This document shows, piece after piece, positions 24,395-33,871 of a stretch of DNA of 39,334 nt. Each line of letters starts with the position of its first letter. Position 1 is the stretch's first letter. The notes under the pieces are model-generated. The model saw only the letters and a program-made list of their open reading frames with translations, was not told the DNA's origin and searched no databases. The stretch is from Sulfurospirillum sp. (GTDB taxonomy: Bacteria > Campylobacterota > Campylobacteria > Campylobacterales > Sulfurospirillaceae), in assembly GCA_016735235.1 (NCBI GenBank), contig JAERRW010000004.1, positions 1 through 39,334 on the forward strand, given 5' to 3'. Both the position numbers and the translations under genes were made by a program.

Positions 24395-25043
24395 TGTCTT
24401 CCTTTTGTGTAAAATTTGATGGAATTGAATTTGATACAATTATTGTAAAAAACAAAAATGTATTAATCAACTCACTTAAAAATACAACTCTTACTTCTTG
24501 TGTTAATGGTTGAAAACCACCAAAAGTCAAAGTAAAAGCTGTAGATATGCTTAAATAGATAGCATTTATGCTATCTAAAACTGAAATATCTAATAATTTA
24601 CTATCAATTAGTATCATGTCATTATAGTGAAATTTATATAAATAAGCATAACTAAATAAATAAAAAGCAATAGCCATAAGATAATTTAGAAAATTCTTTT
24701 TTAATGCTTCTCTATCATTTCTTTGCTTATATTTACTTCCCCAAGTATGATAATAAAAATATACAAATAAATTACTATAAATTAAATAGTAAATTATTAG
24801 CTTTGATGTTAATGAATTATTTTCACTTAACCAGAAAAATACTAATAATCCCCATTTAAAAATTTGATAAATATCAATAGCTATTGTACTACAACTTCTA
24901 ATAATATCGACTGATACTTTTTCATCTTTTTTTAATGATAATATTGCATAAAATCTACCTATAAATTTAAATAGTTCTACCAAATTGGTATAATATAAAA
25001 AATTTATAAGTGAATTAAATAGTGGGTAAATAAATCCATTCAA
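24378..25043 (-). CDS. Membrane protein with channel-like pore segment, partner of the TIR-like protein
   Basis: A 221-residue membrane protein with four or five hydrophobic segments (about 56-73, 82-98, 118-137, 183-205). Near the C-terminus, residues 158-180 read SINAIYLSISTAFTLTFGGFQPL, followed by a long hydrophobic helix. That order (amphipathic helix, T-rich loop with GG, outer helix) resembles a K+-channel pore domain, with TFGGF in place of the usual TVGYG filter. The only start in frame is a TTG at 25043 with AGGA seven bases upstream. The following TIR-like gene overlaps it, so the two form one operon. A membrane effector role is inference; no named family is recognised. Confidence 0.6.
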   Translation of the reverse strand: MNGFIYPLFNSLINFLYYTNLVELFKFIGRFYAILSLKKDEKVSVDIIRSCSTIAIDIYQIFKWGLLVFFWLSENNSLTSKLIIYYLIYSNLFVYFYYHTWGSKYKQRNDREALKKNFLNYLMAIAFYLFSYAYLYKFHYNDMILIDSKLLDISVLDSINAIYLSISTAFTLTFGGFQPLTQEVRVVFLSELINTFLFFTIIVSNSIPSNFTQKEDNELQK

Positions 25044-25107
25044 TTGTTTGTCCTATTTTTTATTCCATTAACTATTTTTATTTTGTAATGTATTTTACTA
25101 TTTTTTT

Positions 25108-25115
25108 GATAAAAT
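25108..25115 (+). promoter_or_regulatory. Candidate promoter of the pdxJ-pdxA operon
   Basis: GATAAAAT follows a T-rich run (TTTTTTTGATAAAAT), the common Campylobacterota housekeeping pattern. It lies about 25 bases upstream of the pdxJ start, leaving a short leader with an AGGAG ribosome site. Confidence 0.5.
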
Positions 25116-25139
25116 AGAGAAAAAATTAAAGGAGCATGA

Positions 25140-25919
25140 GTGTTATTAGGTGTAAATATTGACCACATAGCAGTTTTAAGAGAAGCTAGAAAAATAAATG
25201 ACCCAGACCCGCTTGATGCAATAAGTTTAGTTAAAAGAGCAGGTGCGGACCAAATAACGGTGCATTTAAGAGAAGATAGAAGACACATAAATGATGTAGA
25301 TGTTATTCGTATTATTGAAAACTCACATTTGCCTGTAAATTTAGAGAGTGCAATTGACCCACATGTAATTGACACTGTAATAGAAATGAATCCTAGTCGT
25401 GTTACACTTGTTCCCGAAAAGAGAGAAGAAGTTACAACCGAAGGTGGACTCGATTTGATAAAAAATTTCCAAACTATAGAAAAAATAAATTCTAGATTAA
25501 AAAAAGCAAATATAGAATCTTCCGTTTTTATTGATCCTGATATATTGCAAATCAAAATGGCAAAAAGTCTTAATTCACAATGGATAGAACTTCATACTGG
25601 ACTCTATGCAAATATATATGCCATGCTAAATACAAATCTTAAAAATACATATCACTCTATCAAAGAGTTGGATTTACCTAGAAATACTTTGCAGATAAAA
25701 TTACAACAAGCTACAAAACAACTTCAAACCTCAGCAATTTTAGCAAACAAGTTAGGCTTAAAAGTAGCAGCTGGTCATGGGTTAAATTACCAAAATGTTA
25801 AAACAATAGCAAATATACAAGAAATAATTGAACTAAATATTGGTCAAAGCATCATTGCTAGAAGTATTTTTACTGGTTTTGAGAATGCAGTTAAAGACAT
25901 GTTAGAACTAATAAAATGA
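25140..25919 (+). CDS. pdxJ: Pyridoxine 5'-phosphate synthase
   Basis: A 259-residue TIM-barrel enzyme that condenses 3-amino-1-hydroxyacetone phosphate with deoxyxylulose phosphate to make pyridoxine phosphate. Conserved blocks are LGVNIDHIAVLREAR (3-17), ITVHLREDRRHI (about 39-50), PSRVTLVPEKREEVTTEGGLD, and the late VAAGHGLNYQNV. The start is a GTG at 25140 with AGGAG five bases upstream; the overlapping ATG at 25136 is in another frame. It ends in an ATGA overlap with pdxA. Confidence 0.95.
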   Translation: MLLGVNIDHIAVLREARKINDPDPLDAISLVKRAGADQITVHLREDRRHINDVDVIRIIENSHLPVNLESAIDPHVIDTVIEMNPSRVTLVPEKREEVTTEGGLDLIKNFQTIEKINSRLKKANIESSVFIDPDILQIKMAKSLNSQWIELHTGLYANIYAMLNTNLKNTYHSIKELDLPRNTLQIKLQQATKQLQTSAILANKLGLKVAAGHGLNYQNVKTIANIQEIIELNIGQSIIARSIFTGFENAVKDMLELIK

Positions 25920-26821
25920 AAAAAATAGCGATTAGTGTAGGTGATATAAATGGAATAGGAATTGAAATAGCTCTTCGTTCACATGTAGAAATAACAAGAA
26001 TTTGTAAACCTATCTATTGCATAAATAAAACAATGCTAAACCGTGCTAGTGCTTTACTAAAAATTGATATACCAAAAGATTTTACATGTAAAGAGTGCGG
26101 AGAAATTTTTAGTATAGAGGCTGGAAAAAGTACAAAAGAGGCTGGATTATTATCATATAAAAGTTTTTGTACTGCTGTAAAACTTGCAAAACAAAAAAAA
26201 GTAAAAGCCATCGTAACTCTTCCTATCAATAAGCAATCATGGAGAAAAGCAGACACTCCTCACATGGGACACACTGATGCACTTAGTAGTCAAGCTATCA
26301 TGATGTTAGGTTGTGAAAATATGTTTATTATATTGTATACTCATCATATTCCATTAAAACATGTTAGTAAAATTATAACATCAAAAAAACTTAAAAAATT
26401 TCTTTTAAAAGTATATAACTCTTTATTGATAGAAAATATTGGAGTTTTAGGATTCAATCCTCATGCTAGCGATGGTGGAGTTATTGGAAAAGAAGACTTT
26501 AAAATAGTAGACGCTATAAAAAAAGTTAATAAAAAATTGGGTCGTGAAGTATTTAAAGGACCTCTAGTTCCCGATACCGCTTTTACAAGAAAAAATAGAG
26601 AAATATTTAAATATTTTGTTTGCATGTATCATGACCAAGGTCTCATACCACTTAAAGCACTCTATTTTGATGAGAGTATAAATGTAAGTTTAAATGCAGG
26701 AATTATAAGAACTTCTGTAGATCATGGAACAGCATATAACATTGCATATAAAAATAAAAATCCATCAACTACAAGTTTTATTAATGCAATTAAAAAAGCA
26801 ACTAGCTTATGTTTAAATTAA
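25916..26821 (+). CDS. pdxA: 4-hydroxythreonine-4-phosphate dehydrogenase
   Basis: A 301-residue enzyme of the deoxyxylulose-5-phosphate-dependent vitamin B6 pathway, one step before PdxJ. Metal-binding histidines appear in PHMGHTDAL and in CMYHDQGLIPLKA; other marks are SVGDINGIG at the start, TLPINKQSW in the middle and GIIRTSVDHGTAYNIA near the end. It is slightly shorter than the E. coli enzyme (about 330). Gene order pdxJ-pdxA with overlap implies joint translation. Confidence 0.95.
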   Translation: MKKIAISVGDINGIGIEIALRSHVEITRICKPIYCINKTMLNRASALLKIDIPKDFTCKECGEIFSIEAGKSTKEAGLLSYKSFCTAVKLAKQKKVKAIVTLPINKQSWRKADTPHMGHTDALSSQAIMMLGCENMFIILYTHHIPLKHVSKIITSKKLKKFLLKVYNSLLIENIGVLGFNPHASDGGVIGKEDFKIVDAIKKVNKKLGREVFKGPLVPDTAFTRKNREIFKYFVCMYHDQGLIPLKALYFDESINVSLNAGIIRTSVDHGTAYNIAYKNKNPSTTSFINAIKKATSLCLN

Positions 26822-26871
26822 AAAAACATAGCGACAAAATCTCTATAACTATAGTTTTATAATAATTTTTA

Positions 26872-26877
26872 TATAAT
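26872..26877 (+). promoter_or_regulatory. Candidate -10 box upstream of murA
   Basis: A perfect TATAAT follows a T-rich stretch in the 112-base gap between pdxA and murA. The implied leader is about 50 bases and includes AAAGGAAA shortly before the murA ATG. Confidence 0.5.
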
Positions 26878-26933
26878 GCATGTGCTGACAACAATTTAAT
26901 TAATTTTACTTATGAAAGGAAATAATATACTCA

Positions 26934-28196
26934 ATGCAGTATTTATCAATAAAAGGCAATCAAAAACTAAAAGGTTCTGTTGGTATATCAGGAGCAAAAA
27001 ATGCTGCTCTTCCACTTCTCGCTGTAACTCTTCTCTCAAAAAATAGAGTATCTATTGAAAATATACCAGAAGTTGAAGATGTAAAAACACTTCTTACTCT
27101 TTTAGGAAATTTAGGCTCAAACTCTTCTTGTAGCAATAACCATGTAACTATTGACACAACAGAAGTAAAATCCGCTTGTGCGAACTACGAAATAGTTAAA
27201 AAAATGAGAGCTTCAATATTGACTTTAGGTCCTCTATTGGCTCGTTTTGGTCACTGTGAGGTTTCACTACCGGGAGGTTGTGCCATAGGACAACGACCAA
27301 TTGATTTACATCTCAATGCACTAGAACAGATGGGTGCAACAATAGAATTAAAAGATGGCTATGTTGTAGCTAAAGCACCTAATGGATTAAAAGGTGCGGC
27401 TATAATATTCAATAAAATAACAGTAACAGGAAGTGAAAATATTATTATGGCTGCATCTTTGGCTCATGGTGTTACTAAGCTTGTTAATGTAGCAAAAGAG
27501 CCTGAAGTAGTACAACTTTGTGAAGTACTTCAAGATGCTGGAGTTGTTATTGAGGGAGTAGGAACTTCTAATTTAATCATTTTTGGCAGTTGTGGAAAAC
27601 TACTTGACATGAAAAATTTTAAAGTAATTCCAGACCGAATAGAAGCTGGAACATATTTATGTGCTGGAGCTATTACAAACTCAAAAATAACAGTAACAAA
27701 TGTAAACCCAAACCACATGAAAGAGATAACATTAAAACTTATACAAATGGGGTTTGGTATTAAAGAGACTAAAAGTACCATAACAATACTTCCAGCAAAA
27801 AAAATACTGCCTATACATATTGAGACAACAGAGTATCCGGGTTTTCCTACAGATATGCAAGCACAATTTATGGCACTTTGTACACAAGCTAATGGTACAA
27901 GTGTCATAAATGAGAGACTATTTGAAAATAGATTTATGCATGTTAGTGAACTAGGTCGCATGGGAACTAATATTAAATTAGAAGGTCATAGTGCAACAAT
28001 ACAAGGAGACTCTCAACTAAACTCGGCAGATGTTATGGCAACAGACCTTAGAGCTAGTTCGGCACTTATACTTGCTGGATTTGTAGCAAAAGGGACAACA
28101 AAAATTCATAGAATATATCATCTAGACCGTGGGTACGAAAACTTAGAGGGTAAATTTTCTAAGCTCGGAGCAAAAATTGAAAGATTAGAAGAGTAA
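26934..28196 (+). CDS. murA: UDP-N-acetylglucosamine 1-carboxyvinyltransferase
   Basis: A 420-residue enzyme catalysing the first committed step of peptidoglycan synthesis, transfer of enolpyruvate to UDP-GlcNAc. K22 and N23 in SGAKNAALP bind substrate. The catalytic-loop cysteine is C116 in [11 protein letters not shown], so the protein should be fosfomycin-sensitive at this position. Other marks are the [14 protein letters not shown] block, [14 protein letters not shown], and [14 protein letters not shown] near the end. It shares one base with moeA (TAATG). Confidence 0.97.
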   Translation: MQYLSIKGNQKLKGSVGISGAKNAALPLLAVTLLSKNRVSIENIPEVEDVKTLLTLLGNLGSNSSCSNNHVTIDTTEVKSACANYEIVKKMRASILTLGPLLARFGHCEVSLPGGCAIGQRPIDLHLNALEQMGATIELKDGYVVAKAPNGLKGAAIIFNKITVTGSENIIMAASLAHGVTKLVNVAKEPEVVQLCEVLQDAGVVIEGVGTSNLIIFGSCGKLLDMKNFKVIPDRIEAGTYLCAGAITNSKITVTNVNPNHMKEITLKLIQMGFGIKETKSTITILPAKKILPIHIETTEYPGFPTDMQAQFMALCTQANGTSVINERLFENRFMHVSELGRMGTNIKLEGHSATIQGDSQLNSADVMATDLRASSALILAGFVAKGTTKIHRIYHLDRGYENLEGKFSKLGAKIERLEE

Positions 28197-29392
28197 TGAA
28201 AAAACTAAAAATAATTAATTTTGATAAAGCAGTAGAGAGATCACAAAATTTAATAAAACAAGATCTTCAACAAGAGTATGTCTCTTTATTTAATTCACTT
28301 GGTCGAACTTTAGCTCAAAATATTACATGTAGAAAAAATCTACCAGCTTTTAATAATGCAGCAATGGATGGCTTTGCTTTTAAACATTCCGATAGTGAAA
28401 AAGTATTAAAAATTGTATCTACTATACATGCGGGCATGAGTATTAAGCCATGCTTAGGCAAAGATGAGTGTTATAAAATTATGACTGGGGCAAAAGTTCC
28501 AAATGATGCCGATACTGTTATAGCTTTTGAAAATACTCTCGATTACAATAAAACACAAATTAGAATTGAAAAAAGTTCAAAACGAAGAAATGCCCTTCGC
28601 CTAAAAGGAGAGGAGCAAAAAATAGGTAATCTTCTATTTGAAAAAGGCATTATTTTAAACTCAAGCCATATAGCTATGCTAGCCTCGCAAGGAGTGAATA
28701 CAATTTTAGTCTATAGAAAAATAAACATCGCTATTTTTTCAACAGGCAATGAATTAAAAGAGCCGTGGGAAGTAGCTAGTGATGATGAGATCTATAATGC
28801 AAATTCATCTGCCTTGCTATCATTACTGCATGAGCATGGGTTTGAGGCTAATTATTGTGGAGTTATTCCCGATAATTTAGAAGAGAGTATAAAGTATTTT
28901 AAGAACATGCATCACTATGATGCCATAGTTACAACTGGTGGCATTAGTGTAGGAGAAGCTGATTTTATAGAAGAAGCATTAAAAATAAATGGTTTTAAAG
29001 AGTTTTTTCATGGAATTAACATAAAGCCCGGCCGCCCAACAATGATGGGAATAATGAGAGATACTTTAGTGTCCTCCATGCCCGGAAACCCTTTAGCTGC
29101 TTATGTAAATGCATTTTTATTTTTAATCCCTGCTTTAAAAAATCTTCAAGGCATAAAGAGAGTTAAACATGAAAAAGTTTTAGTAAAAAATCTTGAAGAG
29201 TTTGAAGTAAAAGCAGGAAGAGTAAATATAGTCTTGGGTCATTTAAAAGAGCATAAATTTAAAGTTTTTGAACAAAATAGATACGATTCTGGTATGATTA
29301 CTCCTATTGTAAAAAGCAATGCAATTTTAATCACAACAGAGAATCAAAGTAAAATTGAAAAAAATACCGATATTGAAGTGATACTTTTCTAG
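28196..29392 (+). CDS. moeA: Molybdopterin molybdenumtransferase
   Basis: A 398-residue protein that inserts molybdenum (or tungsten) into adenylylated molybdopterin. Visible blocks: LPAFNNAAMDGFAF (49-62), IMTGAKVPNDADTVIAFE, the MoaB/Mog-like domain with FSTGNEL and TTGGISVGEADF, then KPGRPTMMG and SMPGNPLAAYVN, and a C-terminal beta domain. The genome therefore probably uses a molybdenum enzyme such as nitrate reductase or formate dehydrogenase (inference). It starts on the last base of murA, an unusual partner functionally. Confidence 0.95.
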   Translation: MKKLKIINFDKAVERSQNLIKQDLQQEYVSLFNSLGRTLAQNITCRKNLPAFNNAAMDGFAFKHSDSEKVLKIVSTIHAGMSIKPCLGKDECYKIMTGAKVPNDADTVIAFENTLDYNKTQIRIEKSSKRRNALRLKGEEQKIGNLLFEKGIILNSSHIAMLASQGVNTILVYRKINIAIFSTGNELKEPWEVASDDEIYNANSSALLSLLHEHGFEANYCGVIPDNLEESIKYFKNMHHYDAIVTTGGISVGEADFIEEALKINGFKEFFHGINIKPGRPTMMGIMRDTLVSSMPGNPLAAYVNAFLFLIPALKNLQGIKRVKHEKVLVKNLEEFEVKAGRVNIVLGHLKEHKFKVFEQNRYDSGMITPIVKSNAILITTENQSKIEKNTDIEVILF

Positions 29393-29412
29393 AATTTAAT
29401 AAAAATTTTGAA

Positions 29413-29429
29413 TGGAGGGAAACCCCCCA
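29413..29429. terminator. Weak hairpin between convergent moeA and porin genes
   Basis: TGGAGGG, AAA, CCCCCCA form a 7-base stem with one A-C mismatch and a 3-base loop. It lies where a shared terminator for the two convergent genes is expected. There is no good T-run on the plus strand; the minus strand is followed by a partly T-rich stretch. Confidence 0.4.
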
Positions 29430-29450
29430 CCAATTGTATGAGACCGTAAA

Positions 29451-30566
29451 TTAAAATGTATAATTTGCAAGAAATTTAATCGCATTGTAGTCATCATCTC
29501 CATCTTCAGCAGTTACCTCCACATAAAGAGCTGATATAGTAAATTCGTCATTAAAACCATACTCTGCAAGAATATTTAACTCATCTTCCTCGTTAGAACC
29601 ATATTTAGTCTGTCCATACATACCACTCAAAACTAGTCTATCTAACTCATACCCAATAGCAGTGTAAACAGTATCTGCATCTTTTTCATATACTTGATTA
29701 CCATCTTCTAGTGGATTTATACTATCTCCTGCTGTATCCATACTGCCAATACCGCCATCTTTATCAGTTGTGATATAGCCAAGATTTAAGCTTATTCCAC
29801 TATGTTTTCCTCTGATTTCGGCATTTACTATTGAGCCATCATCTGCACTATTGCCATCTTCGCTAGTTACGGCATACTGAGCAGTAATACCAGACATGTC
29901 ATTATCATAATCCACTTTTGCACCATACCAGTCTGCTATATCTTTTGCATTATAGCCATAAGCATTTAAAACTAGTCCATCAACACCCTCGTACTTGATA
30001 TCTATCACACTTGCTCCATGTTTACCAGTATCTTCATAATCTTCAAGTGGTGCATCTAGATCAGCCACTGTTTTTCTATCACTATGTCCAATAACAATGG
30101 TGGTGTCAGGCACTGCTGTTATGCCAAGTATATAAGCTTCATTATAATCAGTTAGCCACTCTAGTTCTAACTCTTGACGACCTGCAGTTGCAGTAAAATA
30201 CTCATTAACATAAGAGATATTTGCTGTATGCATTAAAGCCGATACTTGTGTATAGCCATCATCTACACCATCTATACCAGCATTAAAATCACCATCTTCC
30301 TTTTCGCTTAGTCTATGACTACTTCTAAAACCAACAACTGCTTTAAAGCCATTAAAATCACCAGTTTCATATCCTAACTCAATAGAACCCATGCTAAAAC
30401 CTGAATCTTTGTTCTCTCCACTATTGTTTTGCGTTTGATTGTGTAAAATCAATCCACCATTTACTGCACCATCTGTAAAGGCACTCTTCAAATTCTCTGA
30501 TGCATCTGCACTTAGATTTGATACAACAAGACAACTTATAACTGCTAAACTTAACTTTAATCTCAT
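29451..30566 (-). CDS. Campylobacterota-type outer-membrane porin
   Basis: A 371-residue outer-membrane beta-barrel. A signal peptide (1-20, MRLKLSLAVISCLVVSNLSA) precedes alternating strands and acidic loops rich in D, E and G, and the chain ends in the barrel signature LANYTF with a terminal phenylalanine. The N-terminal part (ENLKSAFTDGAVNGGLIL) matches Opr/OprD-like major porins of the group. The very acidic loops suggest cation passage. A Fur-box-like palindrome and a TATAAT lie just upstream, so iron-dependent control is likely. The substrate is not known. It contains only one ACATGT word. Confidence 0.85.
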   Translation of the reverse strand: MRLKLSLAVISCLVVSNLSADASENLKSAFTDGAVNGGLILHNQTQNNSGENKDSGFSMGSIELGYETGDFNGFKAVVGFRSSHRLSEKEDGDFNAGIDGVDDGYTQVSALMHTANISYVNEYFTATAGRQELELEWLTDYNEAYILGITAVPDTTIVIGHSDRKTVADLDAPLEDYEDTGKHGASVIDIKYEGVDGLVLNAYGYNAKDIADWYGAKVDYDNDMSGITAQYAVTSEDGNSADDGSIVNAEIRGKHSGISLNLGYITTDKDGGIGSMDTAGDSINPLEDGNQVYEKDADTVYTAIGYELDRLVLSGMYGQTKYGSNEEDELNILAEYGFNDEFTISALYVEVTAEDGDDDYNAIKFLANYTF

Positions 30567-30585
30567 AATTACTCCTTAATATAAA

Positions 30586-30600
30586 TGATATTAATAATCA
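30586..30600 (-). promoter_or_regulatory. Fur-box-like operator of the porin gene
   Basis: TGATATTAATAATCA is a 7-1-7 palindrome matching 13 of 15 positions of the classical Fur consensus TGATAATNATTATCA. It lies 20-34 bases before the start codon and just downstream of a minus-strand TATAAT (30609-30614), so bound Fur would cover the transcript start. Iron-repressed expression is the direct prediction. Confidence 0.7.
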
Positions 30601-30608
30601 TTCTTAGA

Positions 30609-30614
30609 ATTATA
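30609..30614 (-). promoter_or_regulatory. -10 box of the porin gene
   Basis: ATTATA on the plus strand is TATAAT on the minus strand, placed so that transcription would begin near 30602, at the edge of the Fur-box-like site. The implied leader of about 35 bases contains AAGGAGT before the ATG. Confidence 0.55.
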
Positions 30615-30751
30615 TCATTGTTGACTTAGCTTACACTTAATCTAAATACACCATCAGCTCTTAGAGTAATTAAGAACCTAGAAAAGTTTGTTTTTAGTCT
30701 CTGTTTTGTGAATATATCATTAATACTTCGCTAAATAAGTTTCAAAAAAGA

Positions 30752-30757
30752 TATAAT
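30752..30757 (+). promoter_or_regulatory. Candidate -10 box of mnmG
   Basis: A perfect TATAAT lies 44 bases before the mnmG ATG in the divergent gap with the porin gene. A purine-rich AAGGAA ribosome site precedes the start codon. Confidence 0.45.
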
Positions 30758-30800
30758 ACAAGGTTTTAAAAGTTAAACTTTATGTAGATTAAGGAATTTT

Positions 30801-32726
30801 ATGAAATATGATATTATAGTAATAGGCGGTGGACATGCAGGCATAGAAGCGGCACTATTAAGTGCAAAAAGTAACAAAAAAACACTACTTATAACAACTC
30901 TTAAAAAACAAATAGGAGCTATTAGTTGCAACCCGGCAATTGGTGGACTTGCAAAAGGTCATCTTGTAAAAGAGATAGATGCTCTTGGTGGTCAAATGGG
31001 GATAGCAACAGATAATAATGGAATTCAATACAGAATTTTAAACCAATCAAAAGGTCCCGCAGTAAGAGGGAGTCGTGTTCAAATAGACATGGATAAATAT
31101 AAAATATATATGAGAAATTTAGTTTTAAATACTCATAATTTACATGTTGTTCAAGAGATGGCTGAAGAGTTAATTACTAAAAATGGAGCTGTAATGGGCA
31201 TTATTACTAATCTAAAAAATCATTACCATGCAGAAAAAATTATTTTAACAGTAGGAACATTTTTAAAAGGTCTTATTCATATAGGAGAGAACAAACAAGA
31301 AGCTGGTCGCATGGGAGAACCGCCTGCAAACAAGCTTTCAGATTCAATGCGTTCTTTAGAATTTAACATGGGAAGACTCAAAACTGGAACTTGTGCAAGA
31401 GTAGATGCTAAAAGTATAGATTTTACAAAAATGGAAGCACAATTAGGAGATGAAACTCCAACTCCATTTAGCTTTAGAACTAACAAAAACAGTTTTAATC
31501 CAAAACAACTTCCATGTTACATTACATACACAAATGAAAATACACATCAAATCATAGAAAATAACTTTCACAAAGCACCTCTTTTTACTGGTCAAATCGA
31601 GGGAACAGGTCCTAGATACTGCCCTAGTATTGAAGATAAAATATATAGATTTAGAGATAAAAGCAGACATCATCTTTTTGTAGAACCTCAAACACTTGAT
31701 GCCACAGAGTACTATATTAATGGACTAACAACCTCTTTACCTTCGAAAATACAACTAGAGATGATTCGCTCTATTGTTGGTTTTGAAAATGCAAAAATTG
31801 TAAAATATGGTTATGCAATAGAGTATGATTATATAAATCCAACCGAACTCAAACACACACTTGAAACTAAAAAAGTAAGTGGCTTATATTGTGCTGGACA
31901 AATAAATGGAACTACTGGATACGAAGAAGCGGGCGCACAAGGTTTTATGGCAGGCATTAATGCGGTATTAAGCATTGATGATAAAGAGCCTTTTATACTT
32001 AGGCGTGATGAAGCATATATAGGTGTTCTTATTGATGATTTAGTTACAAAAGGGACTAAAGAACCATATCGCATGTTTACAAGTCGTGCAGAGTATAGAC
32101 TTCTTCTTAGAGAAGATAATGCAGATTTAAGATTAACACCTTATGGCTATAAATTTGGACTAATAGATGATGAGGCTCATAATCGAGTTATATTAAAAAA
32201 AGAGAAACTCTCCATTGGTTTAAATTATCTTGAAAATAATTTTTTAACACCTTCAAAAGAGAATATCGCATATCTAAAAAGTATTGGTGAAGAAAAAATA
32301 GTAGATAAAATGTCTCTACAAAAAATTGTTGCAAGAAAAAGTTTTACTATAGAAAAATTAGAACTTCTTTCAAAAATGATAAAAAATTTTACACCAGAAG
32401 TAAAAGAGCAGATTTTAGTAGAATCAAAATATAAAAGTTACATAGAAAAACAGCAAAAACAGATAGATAAAATGAAAGACATGTTGTGTATTAAAATTCC
32501 ACCTATGATGGACTTTAACTCTATTTCCGGCTTAAGTAATGAAATAGTAGAGAAATTACAAAAATTTATGCCACTAACCTTATTTGACGCAAGCAAAATA
32601 AGTGGCATAACGCCTGTCTCTTTAGATATACTGCATATCTATATAAAAATGTACTCTAAAACCAAAAAGACTAATTATGATCCATTGAGTGCTAGTTTTT
32701 TAAATAACTCTCCACGAGAAACATAA
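30801..32726 (+). CDS. mnmG: tRNA uridine-5-carboxymethylaminomethyl modification enzyme, large subunit
   Basis: A 641-residue FAD protein that with MnmE modifies U34 in tRNAs reading two-codon boxes. The dinucleotide site is [12 protein letters not shown] (7-18). Conserved blocks include [23 protein letters not shown] (40-62, with the active-site cysteine), [35 protein letters not shown] and the late [16 protein letters not shown]. Its 3' end runs 52 bases into the convergent murD gene, a long tail-to-tail overlap. The window holds no mnmE. Confidence 0.96.
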   Translation: MKYDIIVIGGGHAGIEAALLSAKSNKKTLLITTLKKQIGAISCNPAIGGLAKGHLVKEIDALGGQMGIATDNNGIQYRILNQSKGPAVRGSRVQIDMDKYKIYMRNLVLNTHNLHVVQEMAEELITKNGAVMGIITNLKNHYHAEKIILTVGTFLKGLIHIGENKQEAGRMGEPPANKLSDSMRSLEFNMGRLKTGTCARVDAKSIDFTKMEAQLGDETPTPFSFRTNKNSFNPKQLPCYITYTNENTHQIIENNFHKAPLFTGQIEGTGPRYCPSIEDKIYRFRDKSRHHLFVEPQTLDATEYYINGLTTSLPSKIQLEMIRSIVGFENAKIVKYGYAIEYDYINPTELKHTLETKKVSGLYCAGQINGTTGYEEAGAQGFMAGINAVLSIDDKEPFILRRDEAYIGVLIDDLVTKGTKEPYRMFTSRAEYRLLLREDNADLRLTPYGYKFGLIDDEAHNRVILKKEKLSIGLNYLENNFLTPSKENIAYLKSIGEEKIVDKMSLQKIVARKSFTIEKLELLSKMIKNFTPEVKEQILVESKYKSYIEKQQKQIDKMKDMLCIKIPPMMDFNSISGLSNEIVEKLQKFMPLTLFDASKISGITPVSLDILHIYIKMYSKTKKTNYDPLSASFLNNSPRET

Positions 32727-33871
32727 GAACTAAATTGGTCAAGACTAGATGCCGCTGGCGAAAATAGTACTATAGTTTGGCTTGAATGCTCTTTTTGCAC
32801 CAGACTCATGGCCTTTTCAAGCTTATAGCAAGCTTTAACTTCTTTGCCTATTTTATGAGATAAATTCACTAGTTTATCAGTGTTAGAACCAATGGCAAAT
32901 ATCTTTACATGTAGAGATTTTAACATAGCAAAAAGAGGATCTAAGCTTACTCCTTTGTCATCTCCGCCAAGTATGCTAAGTATTTTTTTATCTTTATATC
33001 TTTTAAAGGCTTCTATGGTCGCATCTACATTAGTGCCTTTTGTGTCATTAACCCAAATTCTACCACAAGAGTCTCTAAACTCCTCTAATTTATGCTCATC
33101 TGTTTTAAAAGAGTTTATCTTTTTATAATTAATAGTGTTAAAAAGTATTTTATCTGTACTCATAGCTAAAATTGCGTCTAGTAAAAATGGGGGTTTAAAC
33201 TCTATTTTGTCTATATTTATACCAAATCTAAGTGCTAAATCTCTCTCATTTACATAAGCAATAAGTTTCGCATGTGTTAAATAGTTTTCATACTTTTTAG
33301 GAACTACTGCTATGCTCCCTTCTTTCATTCTATTTAAAACATTTAGTTTAGATTCTTCATATTTTTCAAAATTACCATGCCAACTAAGATGATCGGGCTT
33401 TATAGGTAAAAGAAGATATATATTTGGAGTTGCTTTTTTTGTATAGTGAAGAGTAAATGAGCTACTCTCTAGTATCCATATTGCTTTTTTAGGGTCTAAA
33501 TTTGCTAAAGGTTCACCAATATTTCCACCACTTATTGCTTTACGATTAGCAAGAAGATGTTCAACCATTTGAGTTGTAGTTGTTTTTCCATTTGTGCCAC
33601 TTATCCATATAGAAAAGGGTATTTTATGTTTATAAAAATCATATTCACTTACTAGATTGTCTGCTTGTTTTATAAGATCGTGATTTGGTGGAAATCCAGG
33701 ACTGGGTATTTGTATTTTACTCATACATGTAGTAAACATTTTCGGTGGCACAAGTCTGTTGCCAAATTTATCTAAACTCTCTTTTTTAAATTTATCATCA
33801 AATATAACACAGTTTTTCTCTTTTTTTGCTATTGCTTTTGTGGTTTTTCCATAACCAAACAGAGAAATCAT
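32675..33871 (-). CDS. murD: UDP-N-acetylmuramoyl-L-alanine--D-glutamate ligase
   Basis: A 398-residue Mur ligase. The ATP loop reads [12 protein letters not shown], and the central region has the ESSSF and H/K residues typical of MurD. A longer frame reaches 33925, but the ATG at 33871 is preferred: it overlaps the mraY stop (ATGA), gives the family-like start [14 protein letters not shown], and agrees with normal length. MurD is about 50 residues shorter than the E. coli enzyme, as is usual in this group. The C-terminal codons overlap the end of mnmG on the other strand by 52 bases. Confidence 0.93.
   Translation of the reverse strand: MISLFGYGKTTKAIAKKEKNCVIFDDKFKKESLDKFGNRLVPPKMFTTCMSKIQIPSPGFPPNHDLIKQADNLVSEYDFYKHKIPFSIWISGTNGKTTTTQMVEHLLANRKAISGGNIGEPLANLDPKKAIWILESSSFTLHYTKKATPNIYLLLPIKPDHLSWHGNFEKYEESKLNVLNRMKEGSIAVVPKKYENYLTHAKLIAYVNERDLALRFGINIDKIEFKPPFLLDAILAMSTDKILFNTINYKKINSFKTDEHKLEEFRDSCGRIWVNDTKGTNVDATIEAFKRYKDKKILSILGGDDKGVSLDPLFAMLKSLHVKIFAIGSNTDKLVNLSHKIGKEVKACYKLEKAMSLVQKEHSSQTIVLFSPAASSLDQFSSYVSRGELFKKLALNGS

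Noticed and set aside
25040-25555. 171-codon minus-strand ORF opposite pdxJ
   Set aside because: It overlaps the well-conserved pdxJ gene completely and its translation is low-complexity and serine-rich, as expected of a shadow frame.
27530-27961. 143-codon minus-strand ORF opposite murA
   Set aside because: The plus strand is a complete MurA; the reverse frame reads as a shadow.
30601-30800. tRNA or small RNA gene in the porin-mnmG gap
   Set aside because: No cloverleaf or strong hairpin was found; only promoter-like elements are visible.
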